From NCBI RefSeq assembly GCF_014138435.1, contig NZ_JACJIM010000007.1, positions 248,001 through 312,000 on the forward strand: a DNA stretch of 64,000 nucleotides, given 5' to 3'. Positions within the stretch are counted from its first letter, which is position 1. Each line of letters begins with the position of its first letter. Both the position numbers and the translations under genes were made by a program. The stretch comes from Methylobacterium fujisawaense. Lineage in GTDB: Bacteria; Pseudomonadota; Alphaproteobacteria; Rhizobiales; Beijerinckiaceae. Of this stretch, positions 25,378-38,487 are shown in pieces. Below the pieces are notes generated by a model. That model was given only the letters and a program-made list of their open reading frames with translations. It was not told the origin of the DNA and ran no database searches.

Positions 25378-26649
25378 ATGTCCGGTCGCCTGCGCAGCTC
25401 CCCCGCCTGGACCGGCGCCGCGATCGCCGCGGGCCTGCTCGGGCTCGCCACCGCGCTGGCCGGGCGGCTCGATCTCCCGCTGATCCTGACCGGGCTCGTG
25501 GCCGTCTGCCTGGGCGGCTGGCTCGGCGGCCGCGGCCGCGAGGCCCCGGTGCCGCGTCCGGCTGCAACCACGCAGCGCCACGCCGTCGCCGAGGCGCTCC
25601 TGGCCCACGTGCCGGATCCGGTGATCCTGGTGGACCGGCGCACCCTGGTGGTGGAGGCGAACCCCGCCGCCCGGGCCCTCCTGCCGGCCCTGCACCACGC
25701 CCGGCCCCTGTCCTTTGCGCTCCGCGACCCGGAGGTCCTCGACGGCGTCGAGGCGGTGCTGAGTTCCGGCCTGCCGCGCCGCGTCGCGCTGTCGACCCGG
25801 GTGCCCCTGGAGCGGACCTTCGAGGTCCAGATCGGCGCCCTGCCGATGCCCGACGGATCCGGCGTCAGCGCGCTGCTGTTCCTGCGCGACCTCACCTCGG
25901 CCCGGCGTCTGGAGGCCATGCGGGTCGACTTCGTCGCCAATGCGAGCCACGAGCTGCGCACGCCGCTGGCCACCCTGATCGGCTTCATCGAGACCCTGCA
26001 GGGCCCCGCCCGCGATGACGCGCAGGCCCGGGAGCGCTTCCTGGAGATCATGCGCGTCCAGGCCCTGCGCATGACCCGGCTGATCGACGATCTGCTGTCG
26101 CTGTCGCGGATCGAGCTGCGGGAGCACGTGGCCCCCACCGCCGTGGTCGATCTCGCGGCGCTGGCCCGCCAGATGGTCGACGCCCAGGGGCCGCCCGCCG
26201 AGGCGCGGGGCGCCACGATCCGCCTGGAGGAGGGCGCCGGCCCCTTCGCGGTCCCCGGCGATTCCGACGAGCTCGCCCGGGTGATCGAGAACCTGATCGA
26301 GAACGCCGTCAAATACGGCGGCGGCCGGATCAGCGTCGGGCTCGCCCGCGAGGACGATCCGCGGCTCGGGCCCCGGATCGTCCTGTCCGTGGTCGATGAC
26401 GGGCCGGGCATCCCGCCCGAGCACATCCCGCGGCTCACGGAGCGCTTCTACCGGGTCGACGTCGCGTCGAGCCGCGCCCGCGGGGGCACGGGCCTGGGGC
26501 TCGCCATCGTCAAGCACAGCCTCAACCGCCACCGCGGACGCATCGCCATCGAGAGCGCGGTGGGGGAGGGGACCACCGTGCGGGTCAGCCTGCCGGAATA
26601 CGGCACCGCCGCGCTGCCGCCCCCGGCCGATCAGGCCGGCCCGGCATAG
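25378..26649 (+). CDS. PhoR-like sensor histidine kinase
   Basis: A 423-residue membrane kinase. It has two N-terminal hydrophobic segments (about 14-52), a PAS-like region (about 66-170, PDPVILVDRRTLVVEANPA) and a HisKA domain with FVANASHELRTPLATL (phospho-acceptor His 191). The ATPase has N-box NLIENAVKYGGG, VVDDGPGIP and GTGLGLAIVKH. The arrangement is that of PhoR, the phosphate-limitation sensor. However, no phoB, pstSCAB or phoU lies in the window, so the cognate regulator is elsewhere. The tail overlaps the convergent glutathione transferase gene by 19 bases. It is probably co-transcribed with the membrane protein upstream. Confidence 0.82.
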   Translation: MSGRLRSSPAWTGAAIAAGLLGLATALAGRLDLPLILTGLVAVCLGGWLGGRGREAPVPRPAATTQRHAVAEALLAHVPDPVILVDRRTLVVEANPAARALLPALHHARPLSFALRDPEVLDGVEAVLSSGLPRRVALSTRVPLERTFEVQIGALPMPDGSGVSALLFLRDLTSARRLEAMRVDFVANASHELRTPLATLIGFIETLQGPARDDAQARERFLEIMRVQALRMTRLIDDLLSLSRIELREHVAPTAVVDLAALARQMVDAQGPPAEARGATIRLEEGAGPFAVPGDSDELARVIENLIENAVKYGGGRISVGLAREDDPRLGPRIVLSVVDDGPGIPPEHIPRLTERFYRVDVASSRARGGTGLGLAIVKHSLNRHRGRIAIESAVGEGTTVRVSLPEYGTAALPPPADQAGPA

Positions 26650-27242
26650 GGGCCGATCCCGAGGCCGTCCTCGACGCGCCCGATCCAGGCGCGGATGGCC
26701 CCGTAGCCCGCGAGGTCGAAGCCGCCCTCATGGGCCATGCGGGTGTAGGCGACGAGCGCCACATCGGCGAGGGTCAGGGCCTCGCCCGCCAGGAAGGCGG
26801 AACAGGCCAGCGTCCGCTCCATCAGCCTCAGGGCGTCGGCGCCGCGCTCGGCGAGCTTCGGGTCGAGATCCTCCGGCGCCCGCTTGAGGTAATGGAGCTG
26901 GTAGCGGCGGACCGCGATGTAGGGCTCGTGGCTGTACTGCTCCCAGAACATCCACTGCAGCATCCGGGCACGGGGCAGGGCCGCTTCAGGGATCAGCGCG
27001 GAGCCTTCCGCGAGATAGACGATGATCGCGTTCGACTCCGACAGCACGGCGCCGTCGGGCAGGACGACGATCGGCACCCGCCCGGCGGGGTTCAGGGCCA
27101 GGAATTCCGGCGTGCGGGTCCCGCCGCCCGGGACATCCACATCGCGCCAGACCGCCGGGATGCCGAGATGGGCCGCGACCCACTTGACCTTGAGGCAGTT
27201 CCCGGAGCCCGGGTCGCCATAGATCGTCAGCGGTTCGCTCAT
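26631..27242 (-). CDS. glutathione S-transferase family protein
   Basis: A 203-residue cytoplasmic protein with a thioredoxin-fold N-domain. GSGNCLKVKW gives a possible catalytic Ser/Cys. NPAGRVPIVVLPDGAVLSES contains the cis-proline and the ES glutathione-binding pair. The C-domain is all-helical with FLAGEALTLADVALVAYTR. It is typical of bacterial GSTs in detoxification or dehalogenation. An ATG at 27242 starts the protein at SEPLTIYGDPGS; longer frames upstream are unlikely. It is divergent from the copper ATPase gene. Confidence 0.88.
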   Translation of the reverse strand: MSEPLTIYGDPGSGNCLKVKWVAAHLGIPAVWRDVDVPGGGTRTPEFLALNPAGRVPIVVLPDGAVLSESNAIIVYLAEGSALIPEAALPRARMLQWMFWEQYSHEPYIAVRRYQLHYLKRAPEDLDPKLAERGADALRLMERTLACSAFLAGEALTLADVALVAYTRMAHEGGFDLAGYGAIRAWIGRVEDGLGIGPYAGPA

Positions 27243-27355
27243 CCGCGCCCTCGTCGCTCCGGCATGCGGGAAGCTTGGCCGGGCACGAGCGATTCGACAA
27301 CGGGCGAAGCGGCTCGCCATCGCCCGGATCTGTCCGATATCCGGCCCGCGCGCCC

Positions 27356-27386
27356 TTGACCTTCCTATGATGGGAAGCCCCATCTG
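27356..27386 (+). promoter_or_regulatory. CueR/MerR-type promoter-operator of copA
   Basis: TTGACC (-35) is followed 19 bases later by a weak -10, CATCTG. The spacer carries the dyad CTTCC-N7-GGAAG. An over-long 19-base spacer with a central dyad of this form is the hallmark of MerR-family copper promoters. It implies a transcript starting near 27393, which excludes the ATG at 27394 and supports the copA start at 27421. Confidence 0.75.
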
Positions 27387-27420
27387 ACCCGGCATGGATG
27401 CTTCGAACCGGATCACCGCC

Positions 27421-29891
<2,471 letters not shown>

Positions 29892-29895
<4 letters not shown>

Positions 29896-30365
29896 GCGCG
29901 GCGAGTCTGACGATCGGCGAGGCGGCGCGCCGCACCGGCGTCTCGGCCAAGATGATCCGCTGGTACGAGGCGACCGGCCTGCTGCCGCCGGCCGCGCGGT
30001 CCGAATCCGGCTACCGCCATTACGGCGACGCCGACCTCCACACGCTCCGCTTCATCCGCCGCGCCCGCGACCTCGGCTTCAGCGTCGACGCGATCGCGGA
30101 TCTGCTGGCGCTCTGGCGCGACCGCGCCCGGCCGAGCGCCGGGGTGAAGGCGATCGCGCAGGAGCAGATCGCCGATCTGCGCCGCCGCATCGCCGAGATG
30201 GAGGGGATGGCGCGGACGCTGGAGCATCTGGCGGAGGCCTGCTGCGGCGACGAGAGGCCGGATTGCCCGATCCTCGACGATCTCGCCGCGGACGACCATC
30301 CGCCCGAACCACGGCGGCGCAGCCGCGGGCTGGCGGGGCGGGGACCGGCGCGGGGGGCGGCCTGA
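29892..30365 (+). CDS. cueR: Cu(I)-responsive MerR-family regulator
   Basis: A 157-residue activator. The N-terminal winged helix is SLTIGEAARRTGVSAKMIRW, followed by YEATGLLPPAARSESGYRHY. A dimerising helix follows, and then the metal loop with Cys 117 and Cys 125 (C-x7-C, ACCGDERPDCPIL), the spacing of CueR. An extra Cys 118 sits beside the first ligand. The C-terminus has about 25 extra Arg/Pro/Gly-rich residues that are not part of the usual fold. It overlaps copA and should activate the operon from the dyad upstream of copA, including itself. Confidence 0.92.
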
Positions 30366-30503
30366 GCGGACCGGAAGGCGCACTGGGCCGCCGGCGGAGG
30401 CTCGGTGGCGCGCCACGATCCCGGCTCGCCTCCCTCTCAGAACGGGGCGATCCGTTGAATCCCCCTGCGAGGTCTGTGCGCGGCGCTCGCGGATCGGGTG
30501 GTT

Positions 30504-30539
30504 GATCCGGACGGCCGGGCTCTGCGCGTCGTCCGGATC
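30504..30539. repeat. 10-bp inverted repeat in the cueR to M20 peptidase gap
   Basis: GATCCGGACG and CGTCCGGATC are exact reverse complements around 16 bases. It lies 139 bases after cueR and 105 before the peptidase gene. No T run follows, so it could be a weak terminator, an operator or chance. Confidence 0.4.
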
Positions 30540-30643
30540 GGGCCCTGAGCGCCGCGCATGCGCCAAGCGCGGCCGTTGACGGCGGCGCTGGCCCCGGCTT
30601 TGCTGGTCCGGCCCACCCCAAAGGCCACGAAAGCCCCGACCCG

Positions 30644-31816
30644 ATGCCCGTCCTCGAACGGATCCGCGACTTCGCCGACACGATGACGGCGTGGCGGCAC
30701 GACCTGCACGCCCATCCCGAGCTGCTCTACGATGTCACCCGCACCGCCGGCTTCGTGGCCGAGACGCTGCGGTCCTTCGGCTGCGACGAGGTGGTCACCG
30801 GCATCGGCCGCACCGGGGTGGTCGGCGTGATCCGGGGCAAGGGCTGCGCCTCCAACCGCGCCATCGGCCTGCGCGCCGACATGGATGCCCTGCCGATCCA
30901 GGAGGTGCGCGACCTGCCCTACCGCTCCACCGTGCCGGGCAAGATGCACGCCTGCGGCCATGACGGGCACACGACCATGCTCCTCGGCGCCGCCAAGTAC
31001 CTCTCTGAGACCCGGGACTTCGACGGGGCGGCCGTGCTGATCTTCCAGCCCGCCGAGGAGGGCGGGGGCGGCGGCGAAGCCATGGTCGAGGACGGCCTGA
31101 TGGAGCGGTTCGGCGTCGAGTCGGTCTACGGGATGCACAACATCCCCGGCATGGCGATCGGCACCTTCGCGATCCGCCCGGGGCCGATCATGGCCTCCAC
31201 CGACCGCTTCACCGTGACCATCGAGGGGCGGGGCGGGCACGCGGCGCTCCCGCAGAACGCCATCGACAGCGTGCTCGTGTCGAGCCACGTGATCATCGCC
31301 CTGCAGAGCATCGTGTCGCGCAACCTCGACCCGGTGCAGCAGGCGGTGGTCTCGGTCTGTGCGCTCGAGGCCGGCGAGGCCTTCAACGTCTTGCCGCAGA
31401 CCGTGACCATGCGCGGCACCATGCGCACGCTGTCCCAGGCGGTGCGCAGCCAGATCAAGGGACGGATCGAGACCCTCGTGGCCGACATCGCCGGCGGCTT
31501 CGGCGCCCGCGGCCGGGTCGAGTACGGATCGAGCTATCCGGTCACCGAGAACCATCCCGCCGAGACCGACTTCATGGCCGATGTCGCCGAGGCCCTGGTG
31601 GGGCGAGAGAACGTCGATCGCGCGGTGGCGCCGATGATGACCGCGGAGGATTTCTCCTACATGCTCGGCCGCCGCCCCGGCGCCTACATGTTCATCGGCA
31701 ACGGCGACAGCGCCTCGCTCCATCACCCGCATTACGATTTCAACGACGCGGCCGCGCCGTACGGGGCTTCCCTGTGGGCGCGCCTGATCGAGACCGGCTT
31801 GCCGCTCACCGCCTGA
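30644..31816 (+). CDS. M20 family amidohydrolase (hippurate hydrolase/IAA-amino-acid hydrolase type)
   Basis: A 390-residue metal-dependent amidohydrolase. WRHDLHAHPELLYDV opens the protein. GLRADMDALPIQE gives the first metal Asp region, and HACGHDGHTTMLLGAAKYL the bridging metal site. A lid domain follows with GRGGHAALPQNAIDSV, then the second half with HHPHYDFND at the end. The family splits N-acyl amino acids, including hippurate and conjugated auxin, the latter being relevant for a plant-associated host. The exact substrate cannot be read. It stands alone and is convergent with the leucyl aminopeptidase gene. Confidence 0.9.
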   Translation: MPVLERIRDFADTMTAWRHDLHAHPELLYDVTRTAGFVAETLRSFGCDEVVTGIGRTGVVGVIRGKGCASNRAIGLRADMDALPIQEVRDLPYRSTVPGKMHACGHDGHTTMLLGAAKYLSETRDFDGAAVLIFQPAEEGGGGGEAMVEDGLMERFGVESVYGMHNIPGMAIGTFAIRPGPIMASTDRFTVTIEGRGGHAALPQNAIDSVLVSSHVIIALQSIVSRNLDPVQQAVVSVCALEAGEAFNVLPQTVTMRGTMRTLSQAVRSQIKGRIETLVADIAGGFGARGRVEYGSSYPVTENHPAETDFMADVAEALVGRENVDRAVAPMMTAEDFSYMLGRRPGAYMFIGNGDSASLHHPHYDFNDAAAPYGASLWARLIETGLPLTA

Positions 31817-31854
31817 GCGCGCGCCCCGCCGTCCCGACCCTCGCGGAGGCCGGA

Positions 31855-33255
31855 TCAGCCCCCGTAGCGCGTCTTGAGCAGCGTGTAGGTCAGCCGCGCG
31901 GTCTGAACCTCGCCGCCCTCGGGCCGCCCGGGCTTGGTGGAGGGGTTCCAGCCGTAGAGATCGAAATGGCCGTGCGCCTTGGTGTTGGGTGCGAAGCGGC
32001 GCAGGAACAGGGCCGCGGTGATCGCCCCCGCGAACGGCCCGCCGGACACGTTGTTGAGGTCGGCCACCTTGGAGTCGAGGAGGCTCGCGTAGGGCGCGTG
32101 CAGCGGCATGCGCCAGACCGGATCGATCGCCGCCCGGCCGGCCTGTGCCACCGCTTCGGCTAGCGCATCGTCCTCCGTGAAGAAGGCCGGCAGGTCCGGC
32201 CCGAGGGCCACCCGGGCGGCGCCGGTGAGGGTCGAGAAGTCGAGGATCAGGTCGGGGGAGTCCGCGTCCGCGAGGGCGAGCGCGTCGGCCAGGATCAGCC
32301 GGCCTTCCGCATCGGTGTTGCCGATCTCGACGCTGAGCCCGGCCCGGCTCGGCAGCACGTCGCCGGGGCGGAAGGCGTTGCCCGATACGGCGTTCTCCAC
32401 TGCGGTGATCAGCAGGCGCAGGCGCAGGCGCAGGCGCGCGCCCATGACCATGTCGGCGGCGGCCAGCGCTGCGGCGGCCCCGCCCATGTCCTTCTTCATC
32501 AGCAGCATCGCGGCCGACGGCTTGATGTCGAGGCCGCCGGTGTCGAAGGCCACCCCCTTGCCGACCAGGGTCACGCGCGGCGCATCCGCCGGCCCCCAGG
32601 TCAGGTCGATGAGCCGTGGCGCCCGGGGCGAGGCGGCGCCCACCGCGTGGATCAGGGGATACTCCGTGGCGAGCGCCTCGCCCTGCGTGACGGTGACGGA
32701 GGCGCCGTGGCGCGCGCCGAGCGTCCGGGCCGCCGCCTCGATCTCGGCGGGGCCGAGATCGTTGGCCGGCGTGTTGACGAGATCGCGGCCCATCGCCACC
32801 GCGGCGGCGATCCGCTCCACCTCGGCCGCGTCGATGCCGGCCGGCGCCACGAGCCGGGCCTGGCTCCCGCCGCCGGAGCGGTAGCGGCCGAAGCGGTAGC
32901 TCCCCATCAGCCAGGCGAGCGCCGCCTCGGTGGGCTCGGGCGCGTCGTCCAGCCGGAACACGCCCTCCGGCAGCAGCCCCGGCAGCTTGCCGACGAGCAG
33001 CCGGTCGTGGGCCGCCGCCTCCGGATCGCCGAGGCCGAACAGAACCCGCGCGAGGCTGCCGTCGGGGCCGGGCAGCAGTGCGAGGCCGCCCGCCTTGGGC
33101 TTGAAGCCGATGGCCCGGGCGAAGCTCCGCTGGGTCGGTTCCAGGCCGGCTTCGACCTTTGCCCAGCTCCCGGTCGTGACCAGGCTCACCGGCACGGCCT
33201 GCGTGTCGCCGGGCAGGAGCCCGAGGGTCGTCGCCGGAATCTCGGCCTGGGTCAT
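31855..33255 (-). CDS. M17 leucyl aminopeptidase
   Basis: A 466-residue di-zinc aminopeptidase. The M17 catalytic domain shows VGKGVAFDTGGLDIKPS, MKKDMGGAAAALAAADM and the signature NTDAEGRLILADALA, with the LDFSTLTGAARVALG segment after it. The N-terminal domain is shorter and less conserved than in E. coli PepA, closer to the PepB-like group. A run of alternating Arg and Leu (ARLRLRLRLL) is encoded by a hexanucleotide repeat. It is divergent from a TadD-like lipoprotein gene and convergent with the M20 gene. Its role is general peptide turnover. Confidence 0.9.
   Translation of the reverse strand: MTQAEIPATTLGLLPGDTQAVPVSLVTTGSWAKVEAGLEPTQRSFARAIGFKPKAGGLALLPGPDGSLARVLFGLGDPEAAAHDRLLVGKLPGLLPEGVFRLDDAPEPTEAALAWLMGSYRFGRYRSGGGSQARLVAPAGIDAAEVERIAAAVAMGRDLVNTPANDLGPAEIEAAARTLGARHGASVTVTQGEALATEYPLIHAVGAASPRAPRLIDLTWGPADAPRVTLVGKGVAFDTGGLDIKPSAAMLLMKKDMGGAAAALAAADMVMGARLRLRLRLLITAVENAVSGNAFRPGDVLPSRAGLSVEIGNTDAEGRLILADALALADADSPDLILDFSTLTGAARVALGPDLPAFFTEDDALAEAVAQAGRAAIDPVWRMPLHAPYASLLDSKVADLNNVSGGPFAGAITAALFLRRFAPNTKAHGHFDLYGWNPSTKPGRPEGGEVQTARLTYTLLKTRYGG
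32413..32436. repeat. hexanucleotide microsatellite, four CAGGCG copies
   Basis: Four perfect tandem CAGGCG units lie inside the M17 peptidase gene. On the coding strand they encode alternating Arg and Leu. Gain or loss of a unit keeps the frame and changes the protein by two residues. Confidence 0.9.
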
Positions 33256-33286
33256 GTGCCTCTCGCATGCCGTCCCGACGGGCGGC

Positions 33287-33301
33287 TTAACCGGTGGTTA
33301 G
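33287..33301. promoter_or_regulatory. CtrA-like site (TTAA-N7-TTAG)
   Basis: TTAACCGGTGGTTAG matches the alphaproteobacterial CtrA consensus TTAA-N7-TTAA at seven of eight fixed positions, and another GTTAAC follows at once. It sits 80 bases before the TadD-like lipoprotein gene and 32 bases before the divergent M17 start. This is pattern matching only. Confidence 0.35.
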
Positions 33302-33381
33302 GGTTAACGCTCTATCACCGGCCGGCCGGGAGCGTGAAGCGCGTGCCATCGCATCCAGGCCAGATGCCGGCGGAGCGTACC

Positions 33382-34203
33382 ATGATGACGGCCCTGATCC
33401 GGGTCACACGATCCCAGGCCAATGCCGGTGGCCGCGCCGCTCTGGTGGCGGCCGTCGTCGCGCTGGGGCTTGCCGGCTGCAACACCCGCTCTCCGGAAAC
33501 GACCGGCTCGATCGGCTCGCTCGGGGGCACACCGGCCGCCGCCGCGGTGCCCGCGCGACAGGACATCGACCGGCTGGCCGAGCGGTTCAACGCCGATCCC
33601 ACCGACGGCCGCACGGCGATCGCCTATGCCCGCGCCCTGCGGGCCACCGATCAGATCAGCCAGGCCTCGGCGGTGCTGCAGCAGGCGGCCCTGCGCAACC
33701 CGCGCGACCGGGTCCTCCTCGGCGCCTACGGCAAGTCGCTGGTCGAGGCGGGCCGATTCCGCGAGGCGATCGACGTGCTCGCCAACGCGCATACGCCCGC
33801 CAATCCCGACTGGCGCATCCTGTCGGCACAGGGCTCGGCCTCCGCCCAGCTCGGCGAGCAGGAGCGTGCGCAGAGCTTCTACGAGGCCGCCCTCAAGATC
33901 CGGCCGAACGAGCCCTCGCTCCTGTCCAATCTCGGCCTGTCCTACGCGCTGTCGCGCAATCTCGATCTCGCGGAGCAGACACTCCGGCAGGCCGCCGACC
34001 AGCCCGGCGCCGACGCGCGGGTGCGGGCGAATCTCGCCATGGTCCTGGGCCTCAAAGGCCGCTTCGCCGATGCCGAGGCGGTCCTGCGCCGCGACATGAG
34101 CCCCGAGGAGGCGGCCACGAACGTCGCTTCCCTGCGCCGGCTCGCGGCCCAGCCCAATCGGCCCAAGTCGCTGTCCGGCCTGGGGGCGCCGGGCCAGGGG
34201 TGA
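33382..34203 (+). CDS. TPR lipoprotein, TadD-like
   Basis: A 273-residue protein with a lipoprotein signal (LAGC lipobox, Cys 33). After a Thr/Pro/Ala linker there are about five tetratricopeptide repeats, for example GRTAIAYARALRATDQISQA, SLVEAGRFREAIDVL and LLSNLGLSYALSRNLDLAE. Tandem TPRs behind a lipobox are typical of TadD, the pilotin-like assembly factor of Flp/Tad pili. No other tad genes are nearby, so the assignment is tentative and it could serve another outer-membrane complex. GGAG seven bases before the ATG supports the start. A CtrA-like site lies upstream. Confidence 0.78.
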   Translation: MMTALIRVTRSQANAGGRAALVAAVVALGLAGCNTRSPETTGSIGSLGGTPAAAAVPARQDIDRLAERFNADPTDGRTAIAYARALRATDQISQASAVLQQAALRNPRDRVLLGAYGKSLVEAGRFREAIDVLANAHTPANPDWRILSAQGSASAQLGEQERAQSFYEAALKIRPNEPSLLSNLGLSYALSRNLDLAEQTLRQAADQPGADARVRANLAMVLGLKGRFADAEAVLRRDMSPEEAATNVASLRRLAAQPNRPKSLSGLGAPGQG

Positions 34204-34640
34204 CGCGACGGCCCATCGGCCTGATACTTCGGTCCGATCTGCGCCGAAACCCGTGGCGGCCGGTCACCCCGCCGGTCCGGGCCCGCCCTCAGTGTTCGCG
34301 ACCGACGATGCACCCGACGCAGAGGTCGCCTGACCCCATGCGCGGAACGGGACGGCGCACGCACCCGCTCACCGCCCTCGTGCCCGCTCCGCACCGTGCC
34401 CGACAGGAAAACGCACCTGTCACGACGACCCGGTAGCGGCCAGATTCGAAAAGTTCTATATCCCTCCCCGGCTGCGCCGCGCGGCATCACGGGCGTCCAA
34501 ATCGCCCCCGCGCATCGTCCTGCCCGGGCACTCCCGGGGCGGCGCGCGCCCGTCGGGCGCTACACAGGCCGAACACGGATCTCGTAGCGCAGGTCTTGCC
34601 TGCGCGTGTTCGACAACCCGCAGCGAGGATAGAACCAGCC
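34204..34640. other. intergenic region upstream of acnA
   Basis: A 437-base non-coding stretch. The AT-richer patch around 34440-34465 (TTCGAAAAGTTCTATATCCC) is the best candidate for the aconitase promoter. No supported gene, repeat or terminator was seen. Confidence 0.5.
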
Positions 34641-37340
<2,700 letters not shown>

Positions 37341-37381
37341 CCATGCACCGGGCGGTCCTCGGGCCGCCCCCGCGACCGATG

Positions 37382-37415
37382 AGGCGGCGTCCCCCGGGCG
37401 CCGCCTTATTTGTTT
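37382..37415 (+). terminator. intrinsic terminator of acnA
   Basis: AGGCGGCG and CGCCGCCT form a perfect eight-base stem around a nine-base loop, followed by TTATTTGTTT. It lies 42 bases after the aconitase stop. Confidence 0.85.
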
Positions 37416-37503
37416 CTCAGGGCGATCATTTCGCTTGCGCACAACCTTGTTTCGCGCGCGTGTCGCCCCATAACCGGGCTTCCGCATCCAGGATGGGACC
37501 CCG

Positions 37504-38190
37504 ATGAAGCACCTCAGCAAGACCCTCGCCGCCGCCGGCCTGACCGCCCTCCTGTCGAGTGCGGCCTTCGCCGCGCAGGTCGAGCGCGTCCGCGGTACCG
37601 TCGACAAAGCCGATGGCAGCACGCTCACGATCAAGACCGACGACGGCAAGACCGAGACGGTGGATGTCGCGGGCGCCAAGTTCGCCTGGGTGGTCCCGTC
37701 GAGCCTCGATCAGATCAAGGACGGCGTCTTCATCGGCACCGCCACCAAGGGCGAGAACCCGATGACCGCCCTGGAGGTCGTCCTCTTCCCCGAGTCGATG
37801 CGCGGTACCGGCGAGGGCCATTACGGCTGGGATACGATCACCGATCAGACCGCCGGCGCCGGCGCCAAGGTGAAGAGCGCCATGACCAACGGCACCGTAA
37901 AGGCCGAGACGTCGGGCGCGCCCAAGGTGAAGAGCGCCATGACCAACGGCACCGTGAAGGCCGACAAGGCGGCCTCGGGCGGCGAGCGCACCCTGACGGT
38001 GAGCTACGGCAAGGACGGCTCCAAGGAGATCGTGGTGCCCTCCTCGGCGCCGATCGTCGCGTTCGAGCCCGCCGACAAGGCGATCCTGACGCCCGGCTCC
38101 AAGGTCTTCGCCGTGGTCGCCAAGGATGGCGCCAAGGCCGACGGCAAGCTCATCGCGGTCGGCAAGGACGGCCTGACCCCGCCCATGTAA
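37504..38190 (+). CDS. periplasmic protein of unknown function with internal duplication
   Basis: A 228-residue secreted protein with a clear Sec signal (KHLSKTLAAAGLTALLSSAAFA, cleaved about residue 23). The N-terminal part (VERVRGTVDKADGSTLTIKT) and the C-terminal part (TLTVSYGKDGSKEIVVPSSA) both look like small beta-barrel, OB-like domains. Relatives I recall are labelled, without good reason, metal ABC transporter permeases. The linker contains VKSAMTNGTVKA twice, from a near-perfect 43-base duplication. No membrane helix beyond the signal is present. Function unknown; it stands alone after acnA. Confidence 0.75.
   Translation: MKHLSKTLAAAGLTALLSSAAFAAQVERVRGTVDKADGSTLTIKTDDGKTETVDVAGAKFAWVVPSSLDQIKDGVFIGTATKGENPMTALEVVLFPESMRGTGEGHYGWDTITDQTAGAGAKVKSAMTNGTVKAETSGAPKVKSAMTNGTVKADKAASGGERTLTVSYGKDGSKEIVVPSSAPIVAFEPADKAILTPGSKVFAVVAKDGAKADGKLIAVGKDGLTPPM
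37865..37964 (+). repeat. 43-base direct duplication inside the periplasmic protein gene
   Basis: Two copies begin at 37865 and 37922, 57 bases (19 codons) apart, and differ at a single third-codon position (GTA versus GTG). The near identity suggests a recent in-frame duplication. Confidence 0.9.
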
Positions 38191-38487
38191 GGCCGGACGG
38201 CCCGCCCGACGCACTCCGTCGCGCGGGCCGATCAAGGGCCTGGGGGCGACGTTCGATCTTCGCCTAGCAGCCGCGTCGCGGAGGCTTTCGGCCCGCCGGG
38301 AGGGGGCAATCGGTCCGGCCTCGACGCGCGGGGCGAAGGTCCATTCGCCGGGAAGGCGCATACAAACGGCGCGGGAACGGATTAAAATTGCTTCCTCAGC
38401 GTGCCACGCGCTGGTGCCGTGCACACAAATCGCGCATCTTCCGCCGCCGAGCGGCCCGTCAACGAGGCTGCGGCGGAGGAATCCAAG

